64,000 nucleotides of DNA, taken from contig NC_002967.9 of assembly GCF_000008185.1 (NCBI RefSeq), positions 2,294,001-2,358,000 on the forward strand, read 5' to 3'. Each line of letters opens with the position of its first letter. Within the stretch, counting starts at the first letter, position 1. Positions 16,099 through 24,717 of the stretch are shown here, piece after piece. The DNA is from Treponema denticola ATCC 35405 (GTDB taxonomy: Bacteria; Spirochaetota; Spirochaetia; Treponematales; Treponemataceae). The notes below the pieces were generated by a model. The model ran no database searches. It saw only the letters and a program-made list of their open reading frames with translations, and was not told the DNA's origin. Made by a program: the position numbers and the translations under genes.

Positions 16099-16340
16099 TT
16101 TTACCTCCTTTAACATTATATGTTTTATGGAAGCAAAAAGAGTGCAAAACAGCAGCTTGAAAAAAGCTTATTAGTTTGGATATTTTTTAGTTTTTATAAT
16201 CTTGAAAAATGAGTTTTTCAATTTTTTTATAAGAGCTTAAAAAATTATCAATAAAAAAATGAGATTTTCCATAAAAAGACTGAGCTTATCGGTCTTCAAA
16301 ACACAAAAAATGCCGATAATCAAAAGCGGAGAAGAAAATT

Positions 16341-17216
16341 ATGATAAGAAAACAAGCAGAAAAGGAATCCCGTACAGGAAGTATAACTTTTTACTCAAAG
16401 GAACAAGTACAGTGCCCCGTGTGCAGTACAAAATTTAAAAGAGAAGAACTGCACTCAGGCGGAGGACGCTTAATTGCCGGAGACCTTACCGATGAATTAC
16501 GCAGACTTTATGAACCTTCGGCAAAATACGGAGAAATATTTCCTACAGTGTACAATTTAACGGTCTGTCACAAATGTCTTTATACAGCCTTTCCGCAAGA
16601 TTTTGCCATTCCTTCCCGTCCGGTCATAGAAAAACTTTTTGAAAATACCGAAGCAAGATATGAGGCCGTAAAAGGTCTTTTCCATAACGTTGATTTTACA
16701 AAATCCCGCGGTTTAAATGAAGGAGCAGCCTCATATTACCTTGCCATTTTATGTTACGAACTTTTTGAAGAAAAATTTTCGCCCACGATAAAACAGGCTA
16801 TCTGTGCCATAAGAGCGGCATGGCTCTTTGACGAACTTGGTAAAAAATACCCTGAAGAAAATTATAAATATGTTTCAGACCTTTTTTATCGAAAGGCAAC
16901 CTTTCTTTACCGCCGTGCTCTTGAATTGGAATCGACAGGAACGGAAATAATTGCAGGCTTAAAATCTTTCGGCCCTGATGTAGATAAAAACTACGGTTAT
17001 GACGGTATAATCTATCTTTCAGCCCTCCTTGAATATAAGTATGGCCAAAAGATCGACATGGACATGCGCCTAAAACGCTTGGATTATCACAAATTTGCCC
17101 TTGCAAAAATGTTCGGTCTAGGAAAATCAAGTAAAAATAAGCCGGGCCCGATTTTGGAAGCGGCAAGAAGCCTTTACGACACTCTCAAGGTAGAGCTAAA
17201 GGATGTAGAAGATTAA
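16341..17216 (+). CDS. DUF2225 protein with N-terminal zinc-ribbon cysteines
   Basis: 291 residues. Two cysteine pairs, VQCPVCSTKF (~27-36) and LTVCHKCLYTAFP (~73-85), match the DUF2225 family and probably bind a metal. The rest is helical and TPR-like (AICAIRAAWLFDELGKKY). Function unknown. GGAG lies ~8 nt before the ATG. Its stop codon overlaps the truA start (taATG), so it is coupled to truA. It is divergent from the sigma-like gene across a 240-bp AT-rich region in which I see no gene. Confidence 0.8.
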   Translation: MIRKQAEKESRTGSITFYSKEQVQCPVCSTKFKREELHSGGGRLIAGDLTDELRRLYEPSAKYGEIFPTVYNLTVCHKCLYTAFPQDFAIPSRPVIEKLFENTEARYEAVKGLFHNVDFTKSRGLNEGAASYYLAILCYELFEEKFSPTIKQAICAIRAAWLFDELGKKYPEENYKYVSDLFYRKATFLYRRALELESTGTEIIAGLKSFGPDVDKNYGYDGIIYLSALLEYKYGQKIDMDMRLKRLDYHKFALAKMFGLGKSSKNKPGPILEAARSLYDTLKVELKDVED

Positions 17217-18022
17217 TGGAAATCTCCCAAAATCAAAAAAACATACTCCTTACCATTTCCTATGACGGTACGAATTTTTGCGGATGGCAAAAACAAACCA
17301 AGGAAGGAGCTGAAACCTTCCGGACGGTTCAAGGAGAATTGGAAAAAGCCTTAACCAAAATTCATAAACATCCTATAGAAACAAACGGCTCAGGCCGTAC
17401 GGATTCAGGTGTACACGCAGCCCGCCAGGCCGTAAACTTTTTTTGCGATATAAAAAGCATGAGGGCCTCAAATTTTTTACCGGCACTTAACTCAATCCTG
17501 CCTAAGGATATAAGGGTGATGGATGCAGCTGAAGTGTCCCCCCTCCTGCATGCACGCTTTAATGCTCTTTCAAGAACCTACCGCTATAAGATCAAATGCG
17601 GCAAAACAATCTTCGCCCACGAGCAGCCCTATACTTGGCACATAAGAAGATACCCCGACATAGCCGCCTTAAACGAAATGGCCTCCTGCCTTTCAGGAGA
17701 ATTGGATTGTACCGCTTTTTCTGCAGCCGGAGATCAAAGTATAAGTAAATCCCGCTATATCAAAAAAGCAGTTTTTTTTATCGAAAACGATTATCTTATT
17801 TTTGAAATTTGTGCAAATGCCTTTTTATGGAAGATGGTACGCTCAATAGTAGGAACTCTTTTGCATTTAGACGAAATCGGAGCTTCCAAAAAAGATTTTA
17901 AAGATATCTTAGAATCAAAGATGAGGGAAAAGGCAGGCCCCACAGCACCGCCCCAAGGCCTTTTTTTATGGTCGATAGAATATCCTGAAGACCTGCTTAA
18001 AGCACCGCCGGAAACCTTTTAA
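17216..18022 (+). CDS. truA: tRNA pseudouridine(38-40) synthase TruA
   Basis: 268 residues. YDGTNFCGWQKQ at the N-terminus, the catalytic-Asp motif GSGRTDSGVHA (~60-70), ALNSILPKDIRV, HARFNALSRTYRY and FLWKMVRSIVG are TruA marks. It modifies uridines 38-40 in the anticodon stem-loop. It overlaps the DUF2225 gene by one base and converges with the PrsW gene 12 bp downstream. Confidence 0.95.
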   Translation: MEISQNQKNILLTISYDGTNFCGWQKQTKEGAETFRTVQGELEKALTKIHKHPIETNGSGRTDSGVHAARQAVNFFCDIKSMRASNFLPALNSILPKDIRVMDAAEVSPLLHARFNALSRTYRYKIKCGKTIFAHEQPYTWHIRRYPDIAALNEMASCLSGELDCTAFSAAGDQSISKSRYIKKAVFFIENDYLIFEICANAFLWKMVRSIVGTLLHLDEIGASKKDFKDILESKMREKAGPTAPPQGLFLWSIEYPEDLLKAPPETF

Positions 18023-18034
18023 TAGACAGTAAAC

Positions 18035-18766
18035 TTAATTACTCTTAAAGCGGTCATATCTGCTTACCGCATTAGAAATAACAAAAAACACAATAACTAT
18101 TCCGAAGATTACAAAATAAGAGCCTATGGAAAAAAACATATTATATAGGCCGTGTATACCCCAAGTAAAAAGAAAAGGCTTTATAATATTCCTCGTCTTT
18201 TGCACCATGCTTATTTCAAGATAGTATACACCCAAACACGCATGTAAGATATTTGAAGTAAAAGATCTAAGCCAGATTGCCTCCGGATAACGTATTGCAT
18301 AAGCAAGATTCTCAAAAGAGGCAAAAATTAAGCCGTAAAACACCGATAAAAGCATCAGAATCCTTATATTCGCCCTGTTTTGAGCCGGAGTAATCTCATC
18401 CATATTTTTCATCTTATCCGACCAAAGCAATTTTACAAAAATAGAAAAAAGCAGTGCCTTAACGGTTTCTTCCGGCAGAGAAGAATGAATAAAACAGTCA
18501 AAAAGAATGCCGTAAGCATATCCCGTAGTTTTTAAAAAATCCTGCGACAAAAAGTATACAATAGTCTGCATTAAAATCGAAATAAGGACTGCAAAAAATG
18601 AAAACAAAAAAATATATAATAATGGTTTAACCGATAAATTTTCTTTTCTTATAACAATAAAAGCCCAAATAATTGCAAGTGCAAAAGAAAGAAACATTAG
18701 TGCTGCAATCTGCATATTTGTAAGCATACATTGAAAAAGAATTAAATTCAAGAGGTTTACCGACAA
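18035..18766 (-). CDS. PrsW-family intramembrane metalloprotease
   Basis: 243 residues with about seven hydrophobic segments. The PrsW/CAAX-like motifs are present: HSSLPEETVKAL (~95, paired glutamates), GLIFASFENLAYA, HACLGVYY and WGIHGLYN (zinc-ligand histidines). PrsW of Bacillus cleaves an anti-sigma factor; the target here is unknown. The listed start is a TTG at 18766; an ATG at 18727 is possible and neither has a clear ribosome binding site. It is divergent from the sirtuin gene. Confidence 0.8.
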   Translation of the reverse strand: MSVNLLNLILFQCMLTNMQIAALMFLSFALAIIWAFIVIRKENLSVKPLLYIFLFSFFAVLISILMQTIVYFLSQDFLKTTGYAYGILFDCFIHSSLPEETVKALLFSIFVKLLWSDKMKNMDEITPAQNRANIRILMLLSVFYGLIFASFENLAYAIRYPEAIWLRSFTSNILHACLGVYYLEISMVQKTRNIIKPFLFTWGIHGLYNMFFSIGSYFVIFGIVIVFFVISNAVSRYDRFKSN

Positions 18767-18819
18767 GGTCTTTATTTTGAAAGGAAAATGCCTTATAATA
18801 TTTATATGGGGTTAAGACT

Positions 18820-19575
18820 ATGGATAAAGAAAAAAACGATTATGACAAACTTTTTTCGGAAATTACAAAAGCAAGGCACCTCGTAGCCTTCACGGGAGCC
18901 GGAATAAGCACCCTTGCAGGAATCAAGGACTTTAGAGGAAAAGACGGCCTTTATAAACAGCCGAACACGGAGAAAATGTTCGATATAGACGTCTTTTATC
19001 GGGATCCTTCGGTTTATTACGGAATGGCCAAGGAATTTATCTACGGATTGGAAGAAAAGCAGCCTGCAATCGTGCATACCGTCCTTGCCGACCTTGAAAA
19101 AAGGGGCATCCTAAAAGCCGTAATAACCCAAAACATTGATTTACTCCATCAAAAGGCTGGAAGCAAAAATGTAATTGAGGTACACGGCTCTCCATCGGTT
19201 CACTATTGTATAAACTGCTCTTACACCGAAACCTTTGAAGAAACCGCAAAAACGGCTAAAACGGGAGAAGTACCAAGGTGCCCTAAATGCGGAAGTCCTA
19301 TAAAACCGGCAATAACTTTTTTTGGAGAAGCCCTTCCTCAAAAAGCCCTAATGAAGGCAGAAACGGAAGCTTCCAAGTCGGATTTTATGCTGGTTTTAGG
19401 TACAAGTCTTTTGGTTTATCCCGCAGCAGCTCTTCCGGCTTATACTTTAAGAAACGGAGGTAAGATAGCGATAGTAAACAATCAGCCTACCCAATTTGAC
19501 TCCTATACGGACCTTTTATTTGAAGATTTGGAAGAAACTTTCGAAGAAATAGACAAAAGATTAAAGAAAGTTTAA
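18820..19575 (+). CDS. Sir2-family NAD-dependent protein deacylase
   Basis: 251 residues. [17 protein letters not shown] (NAD binding), [12 protein letters not shown], the catalytic histidine in EVHGS, a four-cysteine zinc site (CINC ... CPKC), [22 protein letters not shown] and IVNNQPT are all canonical. It removes acyl groups from lysines in the cytoplasm. A TATAAT (18794-18799) lies about 20 nt before the ATG. It is monocistronic, followed by the candidate small RNA region. Confidence 0.93.
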
Positions 19576-19593
19576 TTTTTTATCTAAATTCAC

Positions 19594-19622
19594 TTGACAA
19601 AAAAGTAAGAATATGGTAACTT
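19594..19622 (+). promoter_or_regulatory. Promoter for the candidate small RNA
   Basis: A consensus TTGACA, 17-bp spacer and TAACTT (weak -10; TATGGT overlaps slightly upstream) follow the sirtuin stop and face an RNA-like segment with no open frame. Confidence 0.5.
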
Positions 19623-19627
19623 ACATT

Positions 19628-19753
19628 TAGGCACAGATTGCGGGTAATTATCCTAAATTACCTGCGTAAAGCGTTCATAAAAGTATTTATATGTGAATGG
19701 TTTATACTCTATTTTAATCGCCCCGGTCCGCATACTCCCGGGGCGATTTTTTT
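19628..19753 (+). ncRNA. Candidate small RNA or terminated leader
   Basis: About 126 nt between a TTGACA promoter and a strong terminator. It contains a 10-bp stem (GCGGGTAATT at 19640-19649 with AATTACCTGC at 19656-19665, one G-U pair) and ends in the GC-rich hairpin at 19717-19747. I see no convincing coding frame. It could be a free-standing sRNA or an attenuator leader for the HDOD gene starting 126 bp further on. It does not match a class I can name. Confidence 0.45.
19717..19753 (+). terminator. Strong intrinsic terminator
   Basis: ATCGCCCCGG pairs perfectly with CCGGGGCGAT, followed by a run of seven or more T. Confidence 0.85.
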
Positions 19754-19879
19754 ATATATAGTGCAAAACAAGCATTCAAGATTTAAGGTTTTAATGCCAA
19801 TAAATAAATTGAAAAAGATTTACAGTAAATTACTAAAAAGGTATTTATTTTTTTTTATTTATGTGTTAGGATGTGTCTC

Positions 19880-21361
19880 ATGGAAAAAGATAAAAGAATA
19901 ATCGTTGATTCGGAAAAAATTGAAACAGCCATACGTTTGGGTGTTCCTATCGTTATAACTTCATATACTTTGCCTAAAGAAACTGAAGTTTATATTACGG
20001 ATGTTATATCGGAATTTTTAAGGCAGCTGCATTGTACCGATATTACAGATTATATCGTATATTACACAAATGAGCTCACAACAAACGCAAAAAAAGCCAA
20101 TACAAAAAGAGTATATTTTAAAGAAAGAGGCTTAAATATTTCCGATGCCGAAGACTATGAACAGGGAATGAAGGATTTTAAAGAAGATACAATCTCAAAC
20201 ATGGATCATTATCTGGAACTTCAAAAAAAGGCAGGTCTTTATATCAAACTGTCCCTTCAACTTAAAAATGACAATATAGTCCTTGAAGTAAGCAATAACT
20301 CGGCCCTAACCCGCCAAGAATTTAAGAGAATTTTTGACAAAATAGTCAGAGCAAGACAATTTTCATCATTGGATGAAGCCTTTACTCAAGTTTTAGACAA
20401 TACCGAAGGAGCCGGTTTAGGTCTTGTAATAATGGTTCTAATGCTCAAAAAAATGGGTCTGGATGAAAAGTCATACACAATTGATGTTGTAGACGGAGTA
20501 ACATTAAACCGTGTTATTATTCCCCTAAGATTGAAGCTAAAAAAAGAGGCTGTACCTCTTACAAAGGCTATTGTAGAATATATCAACGAAATACCGCAAT
20601 TCCCCGAAAATATTATGCAGATACAGAGGGCTATTAACGATCCGGAATCAAAGATGCAAAAAATTGCCCAGCTTATAAGCAGCGATATAGGATTGGCAAC
20701 AGACCTTCTAAAACATGTAAACTCCGTAGCTTTCGGTCTTTCAAAACCCTGTATGAACATTGTCGAAGCTGTCAAGTTCGTAGGCTTGAGAGGAATACAA
20801 AACCTGCTTTACTCTATGGGAACCATCAAAATATTGGAAACAACGGAAAAAGAGCAAAAGGAAATTTGGGAAAATGCTTACAGGCTGGCCTTTTTCTCCT
20901 TAAATGTTGCAAAACTTACCGGCAAACGCACTATAGTTGATGATGCATATATTTGCGGTCTTCTCCATGACCTTGGAAAGATTATCCTTGGTTCAATGTA
21001 CCCTGAGCTGCTTGTAAAACTGGCAGAAATTCAAGCCGAAAGGAACATACCGCCTCAGGTTATGGACATGATTATGAGCGGAATGGCTCAAGCAGAAATA
21101 GGAGCTACCCTTGCAGAAAAGTGGAACTTCCCCGAACCCATAGTAGTAACGATAAGATATCAGGATAATTTTGAAAATGCACCCGAAGAACATCGAGAAT
21201 TGGTTGAAAGCGTTTGCTTTGCAGACTTTATGCTTAATTTTTCACAAGGGAAAATAGATTACTATCAGATCCCTGAAGCCTTGCTAAAAAGATTCAAAAT
21301 AAAGTCGGAAGAACAACTTAAAAAACTCTGTGAACGCTTTGAATTTGCTTTTTCAAAGTAA
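19880..21361 (+). CDS. HDOD-domain regulator with N-terminal HATPase-like domain
   Basis: 493 residues from the ATG at 19880, preceded by AGGATG. Residues ~45-220 look like a histidine-kinase-type ATPase fold: YYTNELTTNAKKANTKRV (N-box-like) and NTEGAGLGLVIMVLMLKKMG (G-box-like), without a visible phospho-acceptor histidine. Residues ~225-435 are an HDOD domain (EIPQFPENIMQIQRAINDP, VKFVGLRGIQNLL, CGLLHDLGKIILG). HDOD proteins act in signalling, often with cyclic dinucleotides or chemotaxis. The combination suggests a regulatory ATP sensor; function unknown. It converges with the transglycosylase gene. Confidence 0.82.
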   Translation: MEKDKRIIVDSEKIETAIRLGVPIVITSYTLPKETEVYITDVISEFLRQLHCTDITDYIVYYTNELTTNAKKANTKRVYFKERGLNISDAEDYEQGMKDFKEDTISNMDHYLELQKKAGLYIKLSLQLKNDNIVLEVSNNSALTRQEFKRIFDKIVRARQFSSLDEAFTQVLDNTEGAGLGLVIMVLMLKKMGLDEKSYTIDVVDGVTLNRVIIPLRLKLKKEAVPLTKAIVEYINEIPQFPENIMQIQRAINDPESKMQKIAQLISSDIGLATDLLKHVNSVAFGLSKPCMNIVEAVKFVGLRGIQNLLYSMGTIKILETTEKEQKEIWENAYRLAFFSLNVAKLTGKRTIVDDAYICGLLHDLGKIILGSMYPELLVKLAEIQAERNIPPQVMDMIMSGMAQAEIGATLAEKWNFPEPIVVTIRYQDNFENAPEEHRELVESVCFADFMLNFSQGKIDYYQIPEALLKRFKIKSEEQLKKLCERFEFAFSK

Positions 21362-21381
21362 GAAATGCAAGAATCCCAGTG

Positions 21382-23490
21382 TTAAATATCCGGAAAAAGC
21401 TCTTTTATAATTTCGCGGTAGGTTTTATTGTAATATAAATGCCCGTAGATAATCGCGGCGGCAAGCACATTTCTACCGTAGCCCCTTGTTTCCGCATAAG
21501 CAAGGCTTTCTAAAAATAAGTCGGTCGGCAAATCACCGGCCTGCCTTACCCAGCGTTTGACTGCATTGGGACCTGCATTATAAGAAAAAAGGGCATGCAT
21601 AATTTTTCCGCCGTTACGGTTTACCATATCCGAAAGATAGAAGGCTCCGAAACGGATATTTGTATCGGGATTGTTAAGGTCATAAGTTTCCAGCTTCAGA
21701 CGGCGGGCAATATCGGCAGCAGTAGGCTTCATCAGCTGGGCAAGTCCTATCGCACCCGCATGAGAAACAACCTCAGGCTTAAAATAACTTTCGCTTCTAA
21801 GCAAGGCGTATAAAAGATATTCAGGTAAATTGTATTCTGCCGCATATCTTTTAACCGACTCAAGCCAAGGACGGGGATAAATCAACTTTAAGTGTTCATC
21901 TCCAAATTCGGCACCTTCGGAGTTGACCGCAAAGGTCATAATTCTCATGGAGTCGGCATAATAGCCGTTTTCCGATAAAGCTTGCGAAAAAAAAGCGGCT
22001 TCTTCCGTACTGATCTGAGGATATAAAACGGTAATTTTATTGTACACTTGGGAATAAAGTTTATATTTTACAAAACCTTTTAAAATCCGAACAGTCTCTT
22101 CATCCGAAAAGCCGCTGCTGCCTTTTCTTTTATAATTTTTTCCGTATGGAGAAGAGGAAATAGGAAGCCCAAGCTGATAAGCAGCCATAAGCCTGTAATA
22201 AAAGGAATTATGATCTTTTTCATAAGCTTCACGGTAAAGCTTTTGAGACTCTGCATCCAATGATTTTTTAGAACGTGCAAGAATATAAGCAAGACGGGCT
22301 CGTGCCGTCAGAAGATTTGTTTTTTGAACGGCTTTTTGAAGTTTTTCAAGTCCTTTCCAATCCCGGGAAAGAACCAGCTTCATACAGGCATGAGCTGTCA
22401 GTTCTTCATAAACCGAAGGATTCTTCCATGAGGGAACAGACAGGCAAAGCTCATCAAAAAACACCTTAAACGATCTGCTTTTTTCTATATCGAGGATGTA
22501 CCAAAGGGCAACATCATAATCGTAGGATTGGGGCGGATAGGTCTTTGCCTTTTTAAAAAGTAAAAGAGCCTTTTCGGTATTTTCCTTTCCGCCCATCTTT
22601 AGACGCAGGCGGGCAGCATAAAAAGCATACATGTATTTTTGAACAATGTAGTCGGAATTTTTTACGGATTTTTTTTCATAAAAATCAAGCCGATTTTCAA
22701 AAAGGAGGGCATCCGCAGCATTGTCGGAGGAGCCTGCTAAGGCAGCCTTTCCCGCATCAGAGAGAACAATTCTATGTTCAAAGCATGGATTATCCCCGGC
22801 TTCCATTAAACTTTTAAAAATAATCCACGCATCTTCAAACCGAGATTCAAAGTTTAGCTTTCTTGCTTTTAAAATATTAAAAAAATCGTCTCCGCAGTCT
22901 TTTAATTCATTCTGCTTTTTTTCGATATTTTTTAGGCCTTCAATAATTTCCGCATCAAATTTTTGTGTGTTAAGGTAATCAGGCAAAGACTGATCCATTC
23001 TTGTAAAATTTCCCGATAAAAATAGCAGCCTTTGGATTTCGGATCTTATTGTTTGATTGTCTAATTTATTGTCTAATTGAATAGCTTCGGGTAAAGCAAG
23101 TTTTTCTTCAAGCCGCTTAAGTTTTTCTTCATTGGATAAAAGAGAATAAAGAGCATCATCGGCCAGTTTTTTATAGGGCATGGGAGCATTTTTTACTGCG
23201 TACTCAAAATAAGCCCTAGCCGATGCATCATAGATTTTTTTATCCGAAGCCCCCACCTTCGCCTTTTGGAGGGCAAGACCTATATAGTACAAGGATGAAG
23301 GATCGGTATTATACAGCTTCTTCAATTCCAAAGCTTGAGGTTTTAAAAAACGGTAAAAATTTTCCGAATAAAGGTCCTCAATCAGGCGGGCTTCTCCCGT
23401 TTTATCGTAAGAGCCCGCACAGGAAACGCTGCAAAGACAAACGCACAAAAAGAACCATATTAAAGCGATGCGGGTAAATTTGGATGTTAT
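21382..23490 (-). CDS. Soluble lytic murein transglycosylase (Slt family)
   Basis: About 700 residues. A long helical TPR-like superhelix (~30-540) precedes the transglycosylase domain: YLLYALLRSESYFKP (catalytic Glu ~565), SHAGAIGLAQLMKPTA, NIRFGAFYLSDM, FSYNAGPNAVKRW and AETRGYGRNV. It cleaves glycan strands in the periplasm. The only ATG/GTG/TTG-type start in frame is TTG 23448, which would cut the signal peptide in half. The frame is open back to a stop at 23503-23505 and encodes a good signal (TSKFTRIALIWFFLCVCLC). AAGAGGAT lies 6 nt before an ATA at 23490, chosen here as a probable non-canonical start. Confidence 0.85.
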   Translation of the reverse strand: MTSKFTRIALIWFFLCVCLCSVSCAGSYDKTGEARLIEDLYSENFYRFLKPQALELKKLYNTDPSSLYYIGLALQKAKVGASDKKIYDASARAYFEYAVKNAPMPYKKLADDALYSLLSNEEKLKRLEEKLALPEAIQLDNKLDNQTIRSEIQRLLFLSGNFTRMDQSLPDYLNTQKFDAEIIEGLKNIEKKQNELKDCGDDFFNILKARKLNFESRFEDAWIIFKSLMEAGDNPCFEHRIVLSDAGKAALAGSSDNAADALLFENRLDFYEKKSVKNSDYIVQKYMYAFYAARLRLKMGGKENTEKALLLFKKAKTYPPQSYDYDVALWYILDIEKSRSFKVFFDELCLSVPSWKNPSVYEELTAHACMKLVLSRDWKGLEKLQKAVQKTNLLTARARLAYILARSKKSLDAESQKLYREAYEKDHNSFYYRLMAAYQLGLPISSSPYGKNYKRKGSSGFSDEETVRILKGFVKYKLYSQVYNKITVLYPQISTEEAAFFSQALSENGYYADSMRIMTFAVNSEGAEFGDEHLKLIYPRPWLESVKRYAAEYNLPEYLLYALLRSESYFKPEVVSHAGAIGLAQLMKPTAADIARRLKLETYDLNNPDTNIRFGAFYLSDMVNRNGGKIMHALFSYNAGPNAVKRWVRQAGDLPTDLFLESLAYAETRGYGRNVLAAAIIYGHLYYNKTYREIIKELFPDI

Positions 23491-23509
23491 AAGGCTATCC
23501 TCTTAAAAA

Positions 23510-24583
23510 TTATTTAGGCGGAATATCTATATAAGTTCCTGCTATAATAAGATTAGGATTTTTAATCTTGTTGTAATCCGCTATCTTTTTGTAAAGCCAA
23601 GGCGTTTTATAATAGGTCTCGGATAGATCCCACAGAGTATCTCCCCATTTGATCTTGTACCGTACTGCGCCATTTGAATTTGTATTCGATTTTTGTTGAG
23701 TTTCAGCCTTTTTCTTGGCCTCTGCTTTTTGTTTAGCTTCTTCTTCAGCCTTCTTTTTAGCCTGGGCTTCAGCCTTTTGCTTGGCTTCTTCCTCGGCTTT
23801 TTTCTTGGCTTCAGCTTCAGCCTTTTGTTTGGCCTCTTCTTCAGCTTTTCGCTTGGCTTCAGCGGCAGCTTTTTCTGCGGTATTTTCTTTAGGAACATTA
23901 GAGGTTGTCGCATTTACATCTTTTTTTGACTCTTGCACCTGTTCAACTTTTTCAGGAACCGAAGCTATCTTATCTTTATCGGCAAAGGGCATTTTTTTTG
24001 TCAAAAGAAGAATGGCAAATACCAAGGCTGTTATACAAAGAATTATTATTATAATTATAAGCCACAAAGGCATCTTTTTCTTTTTTTCAGGTTTTTCTTC
24101 ATTATCGTAAAGTTGAGAATCAGCCTGAGATTCAAGCGATTCATCAAACGAAAGATCATCACTTTCTTTTATAAAATAATCGTCATCACCACTTGTAAAC
24201 CCGGATGAGGAATCAAGGGAAGCAAAATCAAAATCCATACCTTCAAGGCTTGCCTCATCAAGATTTTTTAAAGATACTCTTAGCGATTGATGAGATCCGG
24301 AGCCCTCATCGACGGCTTCTGCAGAAAGATTTTTTTCTTCATCAAGCTTTATTTTTAAATTTATAGTGGGATCACCGGCACGCCCCGTTGAAATATCTTC
24401 TACAATAAGGGAGCCTATATATTCGGGCTCTGCCCCGTCAACTTGTTTAAATAAATTTATTTGAACACTTTCCTGATCATCCCTAACCGTAGTCAATTCC
24501 AAAGATTGCTCGGAAAGTGCACTTTCATCCAAAATCGGGAAAAATGTCCCGTCTGCAAGTTTTATTCCTATTTTTGAAGCCAT
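23510..24583 (-). CDS. LysM protein with internal membrane span and charged repeat stalk
   Basis: 357 residues from ATG 24583 (AGGAGG 6 nt upstream; the longer frame starts before this site). The N-terminal ~150 residues are acidic and of no recognised family. A membrane span follows at ~170-193 (LWLIIIIIILCITALVFAILL), then a coiled, charged stalk of repeated KAEEEAKQKAEA units (~225-300), and a LysM domain at the C-terminus (YKIKWGDTLWDLSETYY, IKNPNLIIAGTYIDIP). The layout suggests a cytoplasmic N-terminus and a peptidoglycan-binding periplasmic end. It is followed 20 bp later by the lytic transglycosylase, so cell-wall genes are paired. Confidence 0.85.
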   Translation of the reverse strand: MASKIGIKLADGTFFPILDESALSEQSLELTTVRDDQESVQINLFKQVDGAEPEYIGSLIVEDISTGRAGDPTINLKIKLDEEKNLSAEAVDEGSGSHQSLRVSLKNLDEASLEGMDFDFASLDSSSGFTSGDDDYFIKESDDLSFDESLESQADSQLYDNEEKPEKKKKMPLWLIIIIIILCITALVFAILLLTKKMPFADKDKIASVPEKVEQVQESKKDVNATTSNVPKENTAEKAAAEAKRKAEEEAKQKAEAEAKKKAEEEAKQKAEAQAKKKAEEEAKQKAEAKKKAETQQKSNTNSNGAVRYKIKWGDTLWDLSETYYKTPWLYKKIADYNKIKNPNLIIAGTYIDIPPK

Positions 24584-24717
24584 AATATCCTCCTGCAAAA
24601 TTCAAAATTTAATAATTGCTTCTAGACATCTATAACCATTTTAAACGCAAAACAGGTTCTTGTCAATGAATTTAAAACGAAAATCCCAATAAAGTTGCAT
24701 AATACTTATATCCGGAT

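Noticed and set aside
19638-19901. 87-residue frame between the sirtuin and HDOD genes
   Set aside because: It runs through a terminator hairpin and has no ribosome binding site.
23581-23929. Lys/Arg-rich and Phe/Leu-rich frames inside the LysM gene
   Set aside because: Shadows of the repeated KAEEEAKQKAEA codons in other frames.
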